Of a DNA stretch of 52,886 bases, positions 1-7,710 are shown in pieces; position 1 is the first letter of the stretch; each line of letters starts with the position of its first letter. The stretch covers positions 1 through 52,886 of the forward strand of contig JAZREJ010000009.1 of the NCBI GenBank assembly GCA_045660745.1. The letters are read 5' to 3'. The translations under genes were made by a program, and so were the position numbers. This stretch comes from RGIG6353 sp045660745. Lineage in GTDB: Bacteria; Bacillota; Clostridia; Oscillospirales; SIG627. The notes below the pieces were generated by a model. The model did not search any database. It was not told where the DNA came from and saw only the letters and a program-made list of their open reading frames with translations.

Positions 1-71
1 TGGAAGAAACGGTAGTAGCCGTTAGGAGCAAGGCGGAGCATAAGCTCGCCGAATGTAACTATTTTAGCCAT
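1..71 (-). CDS. kdgK: 2-keto-3-deoxygluconate kinase, N-terminal fragment (cut by window edge)
   Basis: Only the first 23 codons are inside the window. They read MAKIVTFGELMLRLAPNGYY and so on, the classical start of PfkB-family KDG kinases (the GE..LRL..P pattern). The enzyme would phosphorylate 2-keto-3-deoxygluconate to KDPG, the substrate of the aldolase encoded just upstream. The ATG at 71 overlaps the end of the aldolase gene by 8 bases, so the two are translationally coupled in the hexuronate operon. The assignment rests on this short stretch plus the operon context. Confidence 0.8.
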   Translation of the reverse strand, partial: MAKIVTFGELMLRLAPNGYYRFF

Positions 72-711
72 TTGAACGTGCCTCCTTTATAAGGTCAACT
101 GATTTTTTGCAAAGATCTGTGATTTCGTCCCACTTTTCGCCCTTAATGAGGTCAGCCTTGTCCATGTAAGAGCCGCCGCAAGCGCAGATTGTGGGGCAGG
201 AGATGTACTCCTTGAGGTTGGAAAGAGAAATACCGCCTGTGGGCATTATCTTGAACATGGGGAATGGAGCCGCCATTGCCTTTATCTTCTTGAGTCCGCC
301 TGATTCCTCTGCGGGGAAGAACTTGAGTGTCTTAAGACCAAGCTTGAAGGCTGTGTGGTAGTCTGTGGGAGTTGTACATCCGGGGAAAATGGGAATGTTC
401 TTTTCCTGACAGTAAACAACGATTTCGGGGTCAAGACCAGGGGTGACGATGAAGGAAGCACCCGCTTCAATTGCTTCATCAACCTGAGCAGTGGTCATAA
501 CTGTACCCGCACCGACGAGCATATCGGGACGGGTCTCGCTCATAATCTTAATTGCAAGTCCCGCACCTGCCGCACGGAAGGTAACCTCTGCAATCGGGAT
601 ACCGCCCGCACAAAGAGCCTTTGCAAGAGGAGCTGCGTGTTCTGTGGGATTGTCAAGCTTGATAACGGGCACAACACCCACCTCTGTAACTATTTTGGAA
701 ACGTCTTTCAT
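64..711 (-). CDS. eda: KHG/KDPG aldolase
   Basis: Bifunctional 2-keto-4-hydroxyglutarate / 2-keto-3-deoxy-6-phosphogluconate aldolase (215 aa, normal length). It cleaves KDPG to pyruvate and glyceraldehyde 3-phosphate, the last step of hexuronate breakdown in the cytoplasm. The Schiff-base lysine is K130 in the KFFPAE motif, and the general-base glutamate is E42 in AEVTFR. The phosphate-binding segments GAGT (67-70) and PGCTTPTD (110-117) are visible. It lies 16 bases downstream of the SDR gene and overlaps kdgK, so it is part of the uxaC-uxuA-SDR-eda-kdgK transcript. Confidence 0.95.
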   Translation of the reverse strand: MKDVSKIVTEVGVVPVIKLDNPTEHAAPLAKALCAGGIPIAEVTFRAAGAGLAIKIMSETRPDMLVGAGTVMTTAQVDEAIEAGASFIVTPGLDPEIVVYCQEKNIPIFPGCTTPTDYHTAFKLGLKTLKFFPAEESGGLKKIKAMAAPFPMFKIMPTGGISLSNLKEYISCPTICACGGSYMDKADLIKGEKWDEITDLCKKSVDLIKEARSNG

Positions 712-727
712 TTATAATACTCCTTTC

Positions 728-1579
728 TTATACACCTGAATATGCGGAGAATCCGCCGTCAATGGGAAGAACAACACCTGTAATAAATCCTGCTGCTTCT
801 TCATTGAGAAGGAAGAGAAGGCCTCCCTCAAGCTCGTTTGCTTCTCCAAAGCGTCCCATGGGGGTAGCCGCAAGAATCTTGCCTGTACGTGCTGTGGGGG
901 TGCCATCGTCATTCCAGAGAAGCTTTGCATTCTGCTTTGTGGAGAAGAAGCCGGGAGCTATCGCGTTTACACGGATTCCAACCTTGGAAAAGTGAACTGC
1001 AAGCCATTGAGTAAAGTTTGAAATTGCCGCCTTAGCGCCCGAGTAAGCGGGTATTTTGGTTAACGGGGTATATGCGTTCATAGAGGAAATGTTAAGGATA
1101 CTGCATCCTTTTTTACCAACCATTTGTTTAGCAAATACCTGTGTGGGAATAAGAGTTCCGAGAAAATTGAGATTGAATACGAATCCCACTCCATCGGCAT
1201 CAAGGTCGAAGAAGCTCTTTGTTTCAGCGTCGATATCTCCTATCTCGAAATACTCCTTATCGGTTGTTGCACGGGGGTTGTTTCCGCCTGCGCCGTTGAT
1301 GAGAATGTCACATTCGCCAAGCTTTGCCACAACTTCTTTTGCCGTCTCTTCACAAACCGCACGGTCAAGAACGTTACAGGAAAAAGCCTCGGCAATGCCT
1401 CCCTCGTCTCTTATTTCCTTTGCAAAAGTCTCGGCGGCATCAAGGTTGAGATCAAGAAGTGCAACCTTTGCACCCGCTCTTGCTAGTACCTTTGAAAAGT
1501 TGCTGCAGAGTACTCCTGCCGCACCTGTAACAACCGCTACCTTACCTGTAAGGTCGGTGTTTAATACGTTTTTTAACAT
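728..1579 (-). CDS. uxuB: D-fructuronate reductase / D-mannonate oxidoreductase, SDR family
   Basis: A 283-aa short-chain dehydrogenase. It shows the Rossmann TGAAGVLC segment (18-25), the NGAGG motif (95-99) and the catalytic S166, Y179 and K183 (YSGAK). The N-terminal NVLNTDLTGKVAVVTGAAG pattern is typical of the Bacillus YjmF (UxuB) type of mannonate oxidoreductase, which interconverts D-fructuronate and D-mannonate. This SDR is unrelated to the E. coli long-chain UxuB. Its start abuts the stop of uxuA, which supports the role in glucuronate catabolism. The exact substrate is inferred from context; 2-keto-3-deoxygluconate reduction is a less likely alternative. Confidence 0.85.
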   Translation of the reverse strand: MLKNVLNTDLTGKVAVVTGAAGVLCSNFSKVLARAGAKVALLDLNLDAAETFAKEIRDEGGIAEAFSCNVLDRAVCEETAKEVVAKLGECDILINGAGGNNPRATTDKEYFEIGDIDAETKSFFDLDADGVGFVFNLNFLGTLIPTQVFAKQMVGKKGCSILNISSMNAYTPLTKIPAYSGAKAAISNFTQWLAVHFSKVGIRVNAIAPGFFSTKQNAKLLWNDDGTPTARTGKILAATPMGRFGEANELEGGLLFLLNEEAAGFITGVVLPIDGGFSAYSGV

Positions 1580-2632
1580 TTATTTGTTCTCCTTTGCTTT
1601 TTCGAGGGCTTCAAAAAGTCCGTTGATATAACTTGCTCCGAGCGCTCTGTCAAAGAGACCGTATCCGGGCTTGCCCGTCTCTCCCCAGATCATCCTTCCG
1701 TGGTCGGGACGAACGTATCCGTCAAAATCCGCATCAACGAGCACCTTGGTTATTGCGTACATATCAAGACTTCCGCAGGACGAAAGATGAGCACGCTCTT
1801 CAAATGAGCCTCCGTCTATTATCTTGACGTTTCTCATGTGCATGAACGCGATTCTGTCAAGCTGTGCATATTTCTTTGTCATAGCAACGATGTCGTTTGA
1901 AGAAACACAACCGAGACTTCCTGTACAAAGGCAAAGGCTGTTCGCGGGAGAATCAACTATTTTAAGCATTCTGTCGATATTTTCTTCACAGGTTATTATT
2001 CTTGGAATGCCAAAAATCGAGTATGGCGGGTCATCGGGGTGAATAGCCATTCGGATGCCGGCTTCCTCTGCGACCGGAATTATCTTCTTGAGGAATTTTT
2101 CAAGATTTCTCCAAAGTCCGTCCTCTCCAAGTTCTTTGTAAGCTCTTATAAGGTCACGAACTTCCTCTTGGGTATAGCTTGCGTCCCAACCGGGAAGATG
2201 AATGTCATCTGTCAGCGGGTTGAGATTTGCCATCTGTTCTGCGTAAAGAACAAGGCTTGTTGAACCGTCTTTTGCTTTTTTGTCGAGCTGTGTACGTGTC
2301 CAGTCAAAAACAGGCATGAAGTTATATGTGATACACTTGACGCCCACTTCTCCGCAACGGCGTATGTTCTCGCAGTAAACGTCAATGTATTCGTCGCACT
2401 TTCCTTGACCGAGCTTGATGTCCTCATGAACGGGAACCGACTCAACAATGTCGAAAATAAGCCCGCAGTTTTCACAGGATTTCTTTATTTTTTCAAGACT
2501 TTCTCTCGGCCATACTTTACCGGGAGCAACGTCATATACTGCTGATACAACCGAGCGCATGCCGGGAATCTGTGAAATGTACTCAAGACTTATGGGGTCA
2601 CTGTCACCGTAATGTCTGAATGATAATTTCAT
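1580..2632 (-). CDS. uxuA: Mannonate dehydratase
   Basis: UxuA (350 aa) dehydrates D-mannonate to 2-keto-3-deoxygluconate. It is a metal-dependent TIM-barrel enzyme. Family hallmarks are the start MKLSFRHYGDSDPISLEYI, the TYNFMPVFDWTRT segment, the metal-site regions MAIHPDDPP and LCLCTGSLG, the HMRNV motif, and the C-terminal RPDHGRMIWGE segment. The length matches the Firmicute family. The ATG overlaps the uxaC stop by four bases (ATGA), and the following SDR gene starts directly at its stop. It is the second gene of the hexuronate operon. Confidence 0.96.
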   Translation of the reverse strand: MKLSFRHYGDSDPISLEYISQIPGMRSVVSAVYDVAPGKVWPRESLEKIKKSCENCGLIFDIVESVPVHEDIKLGQGKCDEYIDVYCENIRRCGEVGVKCITYNFMPVFDWTRTQLDKKAKDGSTSLVLYAEQMANLNPLTDDIHLPGWDASYTQEEVRDLIRAYKELGEDGLWRNLEKFLKKIIPVAEEAGIRMAIHPDDPPYSIFGIPRIITCEENIDRMLKIVDSPANSLCLCTGSLGCVSSNDIVAMTKKYAQLDRIAFMHMRNVKIIDGGSFEERAHLSSCGSLDMYAITKVLVDADFDGYVRPDHGRMIWGETGKPGYGLFDRALGASYINGLFEALEKAKENK

Positions 2633-4038
2633 TTGATTTTACCCTCCAATGCAAAATATCGTTTAGCGTTGTTAAAGGAAATGTCAGCGGCAATCTTGCC
2701 GAGTGTTTCAACGTCACAGGGAAGCTCACCTTCATATGCCCACGTGCCGATTACGTTGCAGAGTATACGTCTGAAATATTCGTGTCTTGTATAGCTCAAG
2801 AAGCTTCTTGAGTCTGTGAGCATTCCTACAAAGTTTCCGAGAAGCGAAAGGTTTGCAAGGCTTGTTATCTGATCTATCATACCCTGTTTGTTATCGTTGA
2901 ACCACCATGCACTGCCGTGCTGAATCTTGCCTTGTGCTTCGGGACCCTGGAAGGCACCTATAAGAGTTCCGATAAATGCGTTGTCAGCGGGATCAAGGCT
3001 ATAAATTATAGTCTTGGGAAGCGCGCCCTTTACGTTAAGTGCGTTGAGGAAGGGGGCGAGCTGAGCAGAAGGAGCATCGGGGTTGATGATGTCGTAACCG
3101 GTGTCGGGTCCGAGACGCTCAAACATTGTTGCATTCGGATTACGGAGTGCTTTATAGTGTATCTGGAACACCCAACCGAGGTCTGCATACTGTTCTGCAC
3201 AGAAAAGAACAAGATTTGTCTTGTAACCTTCAACTTCTGCCAAAGTGAGAGGTTCTCCTCTGAGCGCCTTCAGGTATACGGCATTTGCCTCTGCGTCACT
3301 CATATTGTTCCATACGGCACAGTCAAGACCATGGTCACTTGCCGAGCAGTTGAGAGTGTTGAAAAACTCCATTCTTTCGCGAAGCGCTTTCTTAACAAGA
3401 GCAAGTGAATCAAGCTTGTATCCTACAACGTCTGAAAGCTTTTCAATGTACTCTGCAAATCCAGTTTTGTCAATGTTTACTGCCTTGTCGGGGCGGTAGG
3501 AGGGAGCAACGAGCGTTTCAAACTTTTCATCCTGAAGCTTTTTGTGCCACTCAAGCGTGTCGGCTGGATCGTCGGTCGTTCCGATGAATGCAACGTTGCT
3601 CATCTTGATGATGTCTCGAACCTTCATCTTTCCGCTTGTAAATACCTTTTCGGTTAAGTCCCAAACTTCTTTTGCGGTCTTTTCCGAGAGTACTCCGTCG
3701 TATCCAAAGTATGTCTTGAGCTCAAGGTGACACCAGTGGTACATGGGATTGCCTATTGCTTTTTCAAGAGATTTTGCAAAAGCCACGAATTTTTCGTAGT
3801 CCCCGGCATCTCCCGTTATATACTTTTCATCAATGCCGTTGGAGCGCATGATACGCCATTTGTAATGGTCGCCTCCAAGCCAAGCCTCGGTAATGTTCTT
3901 GAACTCGCGGTTCTTGTAGATTTCCTCGGCGCTTACGTGGCAGTGATAGTCGATTATTGGCATATCTTTAGCCCACTCATGGAAAAGTTTCTGAGAAATT
4001 TCATTTTTTAAAAGAAAATTGTCGGTTAAAAAATTCAT
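2629..4038 (-). CDS. uxaC: Glucuronate isomerase
   Basis: UxaC isomerises D-glucuronate to D-fructuronate (and galacturonate to tagaturonate). Start chosen at the ATG at 4038 (469 aa, normal for the family), nine bases after AAGGAG. The open frame continues 174 codons upstream, but that part lies antisense across the divergent regulator. Diagnostic segments are the metal-binding IIDYHCHVSAEEI near the N-terminus, W.GGDHYKWR, FIGTTDDPADTLEWH, QIHYKALRNPN, and the C-terminal GMLTDSRSFLSYTRHEYFRR. It is the first gene of the hexuronate operon, divergent from an AraC regulator that probably controls it. Confidence 0.96.
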   Translation of the reverse strand: MNFLTDNFLLKNEISQKLFHEWAKDMPIIDYHCHVSAEEIYKNREFKNITEAWLGGDHYKWRIMRSNGIDEKYITGDAGDYEKFVAFAKSLEKAIGNPMYHWCHLELKTYFGYDGVLSEKTAKEVWDLTEKVFTSGKMKVRDIIKMSNVAFIGTTDDPADTLEWHKKLQDEKFETLVAPSYRPDKAVNIDKTGFAEYIEKLSDVVGYKLDSLALVKKALRERMEFFNTLNCSASDHGLDCAVWNNMSDAEANAVYLKALRGEPLTLAEVEGYKTNLVLFCAEQYADLGWVFQIHYKALRNPNATMFERLGPDTGYDIINPDAPSAQLAPFLNALNVKGALPKTIIYSLDPADNAFIGTLIGAFQGPEAQGKIQHGSAWWFNDNKQGMIDQITSLANLSLLGNFVGMLTDSRSFLSYTRHEYFRRILCNVIGTWAYEGELPCDVETLGKIAADISFNNAKRYFALEGKIK

Positions 4039-4122
4039 TAAAACAAACTCCTTACATATTATTACATAGTTATACAAGTATATTATATCACATTTTTTTA
4101 CAATGTTTATAGCAATAATTGT

Positions 4123-4151
4123 TTGACATATTGTGAAAGTTGTTGTACAAT
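4123..4151 (+). promoter_or_regulatory. Promoter of the AraC regulator, in the divergent uxaC region
   Basis: TTGACA (4123-4128) and TACAAT (4146-4151) are separated by exactly 17 bases and lead to the AraC-type gene at 4201. The 162-base region between the two divergent starts must also hold the uxaC promoter. A TATAAT is visible on the minus strand about 50 bases before uxaC, but it has no convincing -35 box, as expected for an activator-dependent promoter. Confidence 0.75.
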
Positions 4152-4200
4152 GTATTAGGAAACTACAAATGCTTTTGTTTTGTTTGAAGAAAGGACTCGG

Positions 4201-5061
4201 ATGATGAAAAATAACGTACAGCGCTTTGATCCAAGACAGGTAATGCACAGTGACACTATAGAAGTGTTTCATTACAACGGGCTGTTGCCGGTTGACGTTG
4301 ACGTTCATCATCACGATTTTTATGAGGTTTATCTCTTCTTGAAAGGGAGTGCTGAATATTGGATAGAAGGACGACGGGTATCTCTTGCTCCGGGTGACTT
4401 TATTCTCATAAATCCGACCGAGCTTCACCGTTCGGTTATGCTTCCGGAGGCGACCGACTACGAGCGTATCGTTTTGTGGATAGATAAAGACTACCTTTCC
4501 TCTTTGTCGACATCGGATACCGACCTTTCCGCATGTTTCGATACGTCTCAACCGTCTCACAAAAACCGTTTGCGTCCAAGCGGAGCGACTCTGTCTCCGC
4601 TTGCAGTAAAGCTCGGTGAGCTTGTTGATGAATATTGTTCAAACGGTTGGGGGAAGAATGCTTGTCTCAATGCAATATTTATTCAGTTTATGGTCGAACT
4701 CAACAGACTTTCGGAACAGTCTGTATCGAAGAGCTCAAAAGAGCATGAAGAGAGTTTTTCCGCTAAGGTGCTTCGGTACATAAACGAAAATTACAGCGAA
4801 GACTTGTCTCTTGATATTCTTGCCGAAAGATTTTTTGTAAGCAAATATCATCTCTCTCACTCATTCAGACGAGAGGTAGGCGTATCTGTGTATAGATACA
4901 TAATGTTGAAAAGATTGCTTGCCGCAAAAGAAATGCTGCTTTCGGGTATGGGGGCAGGGGAGGTTGCCTATGCTTGCGGATTCAGTGATTATGCAGGCTT
5001 TTGGCGAGCTTTTAAGGCTGAGTACGGGATAAGTCCGAAGGACTTTGCTGTCGGGGTATAA
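4201..5061 (+). CDS. AraC-family transcriptional regulator (hexuronate operon)
   Basis: A 286-aa regulator with an N-terminal cupin-like sensor (HHHDFYEVYLFLKGSAEYW, then PGDFILINPTELH) and a C-terminal double helix-turn-helix (about 200-286: LSLDILAERFFVSKYHLSHSF, then GEVAYACGFSDYAGFWRAFK). ATG 4201 is preferred over the TTG at 4180 because AAAGGA sits 6 bases upstream of it. It is transcribed divergently from uxaC, so it probably senses a hexuronate or pathway intermediate and activates the operon. This target is inferred from position only. Confidence 0.88.
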   Translation: MMKNNVQRFDPRQVMHSDTIEVFHYNGLLPVDVDVHHHDFYEVYLFLKGSAEYWIEGRRVSLAPGDFILINPTELHRSVMLPEATDYERIVLWIDKDYLSSLSTSDTDLSACFDTSQPSHKNRLRPSGATLSPLAVKLGELVDEYCSNGWGKNACLNAIFIQFMVELNRLSEQSVSKSSKEHEESFSAKVLRYINENYSEDLSLDILAERFFVSKYHLSHSFRREVGVSVYRYIMLKRLLAAKEMLLSGMGAGEVAYACGFSDYAGFWRAFKAEYGISPKDFAVGV

Positions 5062-5065
5062 TCAG

Positions 5066-5094
5066 TTGACAAAGATTGTGTTTTATGATAGAAT
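5066..5094 (+). promoter_or_regulatory. Promoter of the AEC transporter gene
   Basis: TTGACA (5066-5071), a 17-base spacer and TAGAAT (5089-5094) begin four bases after the stop of the AraC gene and lie 36 bases before the transporter ATG. The transporter and fucosidase genes therefore have their own start, separate from the regulator. Confidence 0.75.
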
Positions 5095-5130
5095 TAAGGC
5101 GCTGTAAAACTAACCTTTCGGAGGCCTTTT

Positions 5131-6060
5131 ATGTTAGATAAAATTACCATTACAGTTGAACAGATGTCTATCTTGTTTATTTTCATAATACTCGGTTACG
5201 TATTACAAAAGCTTAAAGTTGTTCCCGAAAACTCGGCAACCGTTTTGTCAAAGCTTGAGATGAATATTATTCTTCCCGCGTTTACCTTCATGACCTTCTC
5301 GCAAAACTTCACCAAAGAAGTGGTCGGAGACAAAGTGAAGATTGTTTTGTGGGCTACCGTTTTGCTTGTAATATCGGGAGTTGTTTGTTTTTATTGCGCA
5401 AAGCTCTTTTCAAAGGATAAATCCACAAGGGCAGTTTACACCTATGCGTTCACGATTCCCAATACAGGATATATGGGCTATCCGCTCATCGGCGGCGTAT
5501 TCGGTGCGGCAATGCTCTTTGACTACATGGTTTTGGTAATTCCGTATCAAATATACATTTACACCATTGCAATATACATGCTTAACCCAAAGCACGAGCT
5601 TAGTATAAAGAGTATATTCAACCCCTCGTTTGTCGGAATGCTTCTCGGTGCTGTATGGGGAATTTTTGAATTGCCGTTGCCCGACGTTGCGGTGAGCGTT
5701 TTGGATAGCGCTTCGGGATGCCTTGCACCTCTTGCAATGCTTTTGACAGGCTTTGTGCTTTCAAGACGCCCCATAATGAACCTTATTAAAAATCCGAAAA
5801 TGTACTTAGCTTCTCTTTTGAGACTCATTGTTTTCCCTGTCGTTTTCACCGCAATTCTTTGGCTTTTAGGTGTGGACAATCACATTCTTATGCTCGGAGC
5901 ACTCATGCTTTCACTTCCCATGGGACTCAACAACATCGTTTTCCCCGAGGCATTCGGAGGAGATAGCTATACAGGTGCGCAGTCTTGCTTTGTATGTAAC
6001 GTACTCGCATTTTTCACCGTACCTGTAATGTACGCTCTTATAGAGAAGCTTTTCGGATAA
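5131..6060 (+). CDS. AEC-family (auxin efflux carrier type) membrane transporter
   Basis: A 309-aa polytopic membrane protein with about ten hydrophobic segments. It starts QMSILFIFIILGYVLQKLKVVPENSATVLSKLEMNIILPA, a typical AEC/PF03547 N-terminus. The conserved PNTGYMGYPL segment and the C-terminal cluster LMLSLPMGLNNIVFPEAFGGD also fit. Family members move organic anions such as malate or other carboxylates across the inner membrane. The substrate cannot be read from sequence; the position between the hexuronate regulator and fucosidase suggests a sugar-derived acid. RBS CGGAGG lies before the ATG. Confidence 0.85.
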   Translation: MLDKITITVEQMSILFIFIILGYVLQKLKVVPENSATVLSKLEMNIILPAFTFMTFSQNFTKEVVGDKVKIVLWATVLLVISGVVCFYCAKLFSKDKSTRAVYTYAFTIPNTGYMGYPLIGGVFGAAMLFDYMVLVIPYQIYIYTIAIYMLNPKHELSIKSIFNPSFVGMLLGAVWGIFELPLPDVAVSVLDSASGCLAPLAMLLTGFVLSRRPIMNLIKNPKMYLASLLRLIVFPVVFTAILWLLGVDNHILMLGALMLSLPMGLNNIVFPEAFGGDSYTGAQSCFVCNVLAFFTVPVMYALIEKLFG

Positions 6061-6088
6061 CGAATACAATTTAACAGGAGGATATATT

Positions 6089-7333
6089 ATGGCTATACCC
6101 ACACCACTTGAACGTGTCGCAAATTTTGAAAAAATGGGACTTGGAATGTTTGTCCACTGGGGACTTTATTCTCAACTCGGAATGGGCGAATGGACCTATC
6201 TTATCCACAAAAGGGAGATGAGCGATTACAAAAAGCTCGCCGACACATTTACCGCCGAGGATTTTAACGCCGAGGAGCTTGTGCTTACGGCTAAAAATGC
6301 GGGCTGTAAATATATTACTATCACAACCCGTCATCACGAGGGCTTCTCGCTCTACGATACAAAGGGCTTGTCGGACTTTGACGCTCCGCACAGTGCAGCA
6401 AAGCGCGACCTTATACGCGAGTTTGTTGATGCGTGCAACAAGCACGGAATCGCCCCCTTCTTTTATCACACCACTCTTGATTGGTATAACACCGACTTTA
6501 ATGACGATTTTGACTCTTATCTTGAATATCTTCGCCGAAGCGTCGAGGTGCTTTGTACAAGCTACGGTAAGATAGGTGGCTTTTGGTTTGACGGAAACTG
6601 GAGCAAGCCCGCAGGCACCGATTGGAAGGAGGGCGAGCTTTACGCAACCATTCGTAAACATCAGCCCGACGCTATTATCGTTAACAACACAGGACTCAGT
6701 CAAAGAGGTGCTGTGGGTAACTCCGAGATAGACTCTGTAACCTTTGAGCAGGGAAGACCCACTCCGATGGACCGAGAGGGAATGAAAAAATACCTTGCCT
6801 CCGAGATGTGTCACACCCTGAACGACCACTGGGGTATCGGCAACAGCGATTTTAATTATCAGTCTCCCATGTCGATTATCGAGCATTTGTGCGCCTGTCG
6901 TAAGGTTGGAGCGAATTATCTCTTGAATATAGGTCCTACCGCACAGGGCGGAATTGAGCCTATCCAGAAGGAGCTTTTGCGTATACTCGGAAAGTGGGTA
7001 TCAATTTATTCGGATGCAATATACAATACAAAGCCCTATGCCGCCACAACTCAAGGTGCTAAGAATTTCATGTTGACTGACGGCGAATATCTCTACGTGT
7101 TTGTTCATGATCTTGGAAAGAAGGGTAATCCCAACGTTACGCTTAACGGAAGATATTGCGGAAATATAGTGTTTAATAACGTTTTTGATACCGTTGAGAG
7201 AATCGAGTGGATGGATAACGGAGAAAATCTTGATTTTGTTCAGCATAACGGCGCATTGACCTTTGACGCAACAGGCTTCCCCTACGGTATGTCCACCTGC
7301 GTAAGAGTTGCAAAAGCCAAAATAAAGGCATAA
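6089..7333 (+). CDS. Alpha-L-fucosidase, GH29 family
   Basis: A 414-aa glycoside hydrolase that releases alpha-L-fucose from glycans. Visible GH29 features are GMFVHWGLYS (19-28), the TITTRHHEGFSLYD segment (77-90) and the nucleophile D168 in GGFWFDGNW. The substrate-binding ENxG-like segment is represented by NTGLSQRG, and NYLLNIGPTAQGGI is also present. No signal peptide is seen, so it acts in the cytoplasm on imported oligosaccharides. It follows the transporter by 28 bases with an AGGAGG site and is probably co-transcribed with it. Confidence 0.93.
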   Translation: MAIPTPLERVANFEKMGLGMFVHWGLYSQLGMGEWTYLIHKREMSDYKKLADTFTAEDFNAEELVLTAKNAGCKYITITTRHHEGFSLYDTKGLSDFDAPHSAAKRDLIREFVDACNKHGIAPFFYHTTLDWYNTDFNDDFDSYLEYLRRSVEVLCTSYGKIGGFWFDGNWSKPAGTDWKEGELYATIRKHQPDAIIVNNTGLSQRGAVGNSEIDSVTFEQGRPTPMDREGMKKYLASEMCHTLNDHWGIGNSDFNYQSPMSIIEHLCACRKVGANYLLNIGPTAQGGIEPIQKELLRILGKWVSIYSDAIYNTKPYAATTQGAKNFMLTDGEYLYVFVHDLGKKGNPNVTLNGRYCGNIVFNNVFDTVERIEWMDNGENLDFVQHNGALTFDATGFPYGMSTCVRVAKAKIKA

Positions 7334-7358
7334 TAAAGTAAATCCCGACAGAATTAAT

Positions 7359-7658
7359 TGAACAAGTCCGGTAAAAACGGACAATAGTAAAAAGCCCCTC
7401 CTATGGTATAATAGAAATATCATAGGAGGGACTTTTTATGCCAAGAACCTACAGACACGTACAGCGATATAAAGAGGAAATGCTAAAATTAAAAGAACAG
7501 GGATTAGGTGAATACATTCGTTTCTTTAACAACGAACGAATCCAAACAAAAACAAAACTGACTCCGCTTGAAAAACGAAGTCAGTATGTCGCTAAAGTTT
7601 TAATATTACCTACCATAGAGGGACTTTTTTGTGCTGTCCGTAAAATTGGGACACAACA
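7359..7658 (+). mobile_element. Internally deleted IS3-family remnant (non-autonomous, about 300 bp)
   Basis: Both ends carry related inverted termini. The left end holds GTCC-8 nt-CGGACA at 7366-7383, and the right end (7635-7653) reads the same pattern on the other strand. The similarity continues inward for about 30 bases: AAAAAG, CCCTC and TATGGTA appear at both ends. Between them lies only a 90-codon frame that joins the start of an IS3 OrfA to the tail of OrfB. A possible AAT target duplication flanks the element, but it is not certain. It sits between the fucosidase and the FAD oxidoreductase and interrupts neither. Confidence 0.75.
7396..7430 (+). promoter_or_regulatory. Palindrome enclosing the -10 box and pairing with the RBS of the IS3 remnant
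   Basis: A perfect 10-bp inverted repeat (CCCTCCTATG at 7396-7405, CATAGGAGGG at 7421-7430) has TATAAT (7407-7412) at the start of its 15-base loop. The right arm is the ribosome binding site for the ATG at 7438. A transcript entering from outside contains both arms and would hide the RBS, whereas one started at this -10 would lack the left arm. No good -35 is visible. Confidence 0.7.
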
Positions 7659-7710
7659 ATATTATTCGGTCGGAATTTTTATTAACTGTTTATGGCGTAT
7701 CCTTCGCTGA
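7438..7710 (+). pseudogene. IS3 transposase remnant (OrfA start fused to OrfB end)
   Basis: The 90-codon frame begins MPRTYRHVQRYKEEMLKLKEQG, which resembles the first residues of IS3/IS150-type OrfA. It then jumps to EYIRFFNNERIQTKTKLTPLE, the conserved C-terminal tail of the OrfB integrase. The helix-turn-helix of OrfA and the whole DDE domain of OrfB are missing, so it cannot encode an active transposase. After about residue 50 the frame runs through the right terminal repeat, so the last 40 residues are not meaningful. The deletion is in frame, and a short protein could still be translated. Confidence 0.75.

Noticed and set aside
4039..4560. 174-codon N-terminal extension of uxaC on the minus strand
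   Set aside because: It lies antisense over the AraC gene and the divergent promoter; the ATG at 4038 has a good RBS and gives the normal family length.
6071..6886. 271-codon minus-strand frame opposite the fucosidase
   Set aside because: It has no RBS and low-complexity translated sequence; the opposite strand encodes a clear GH29 enzyme.
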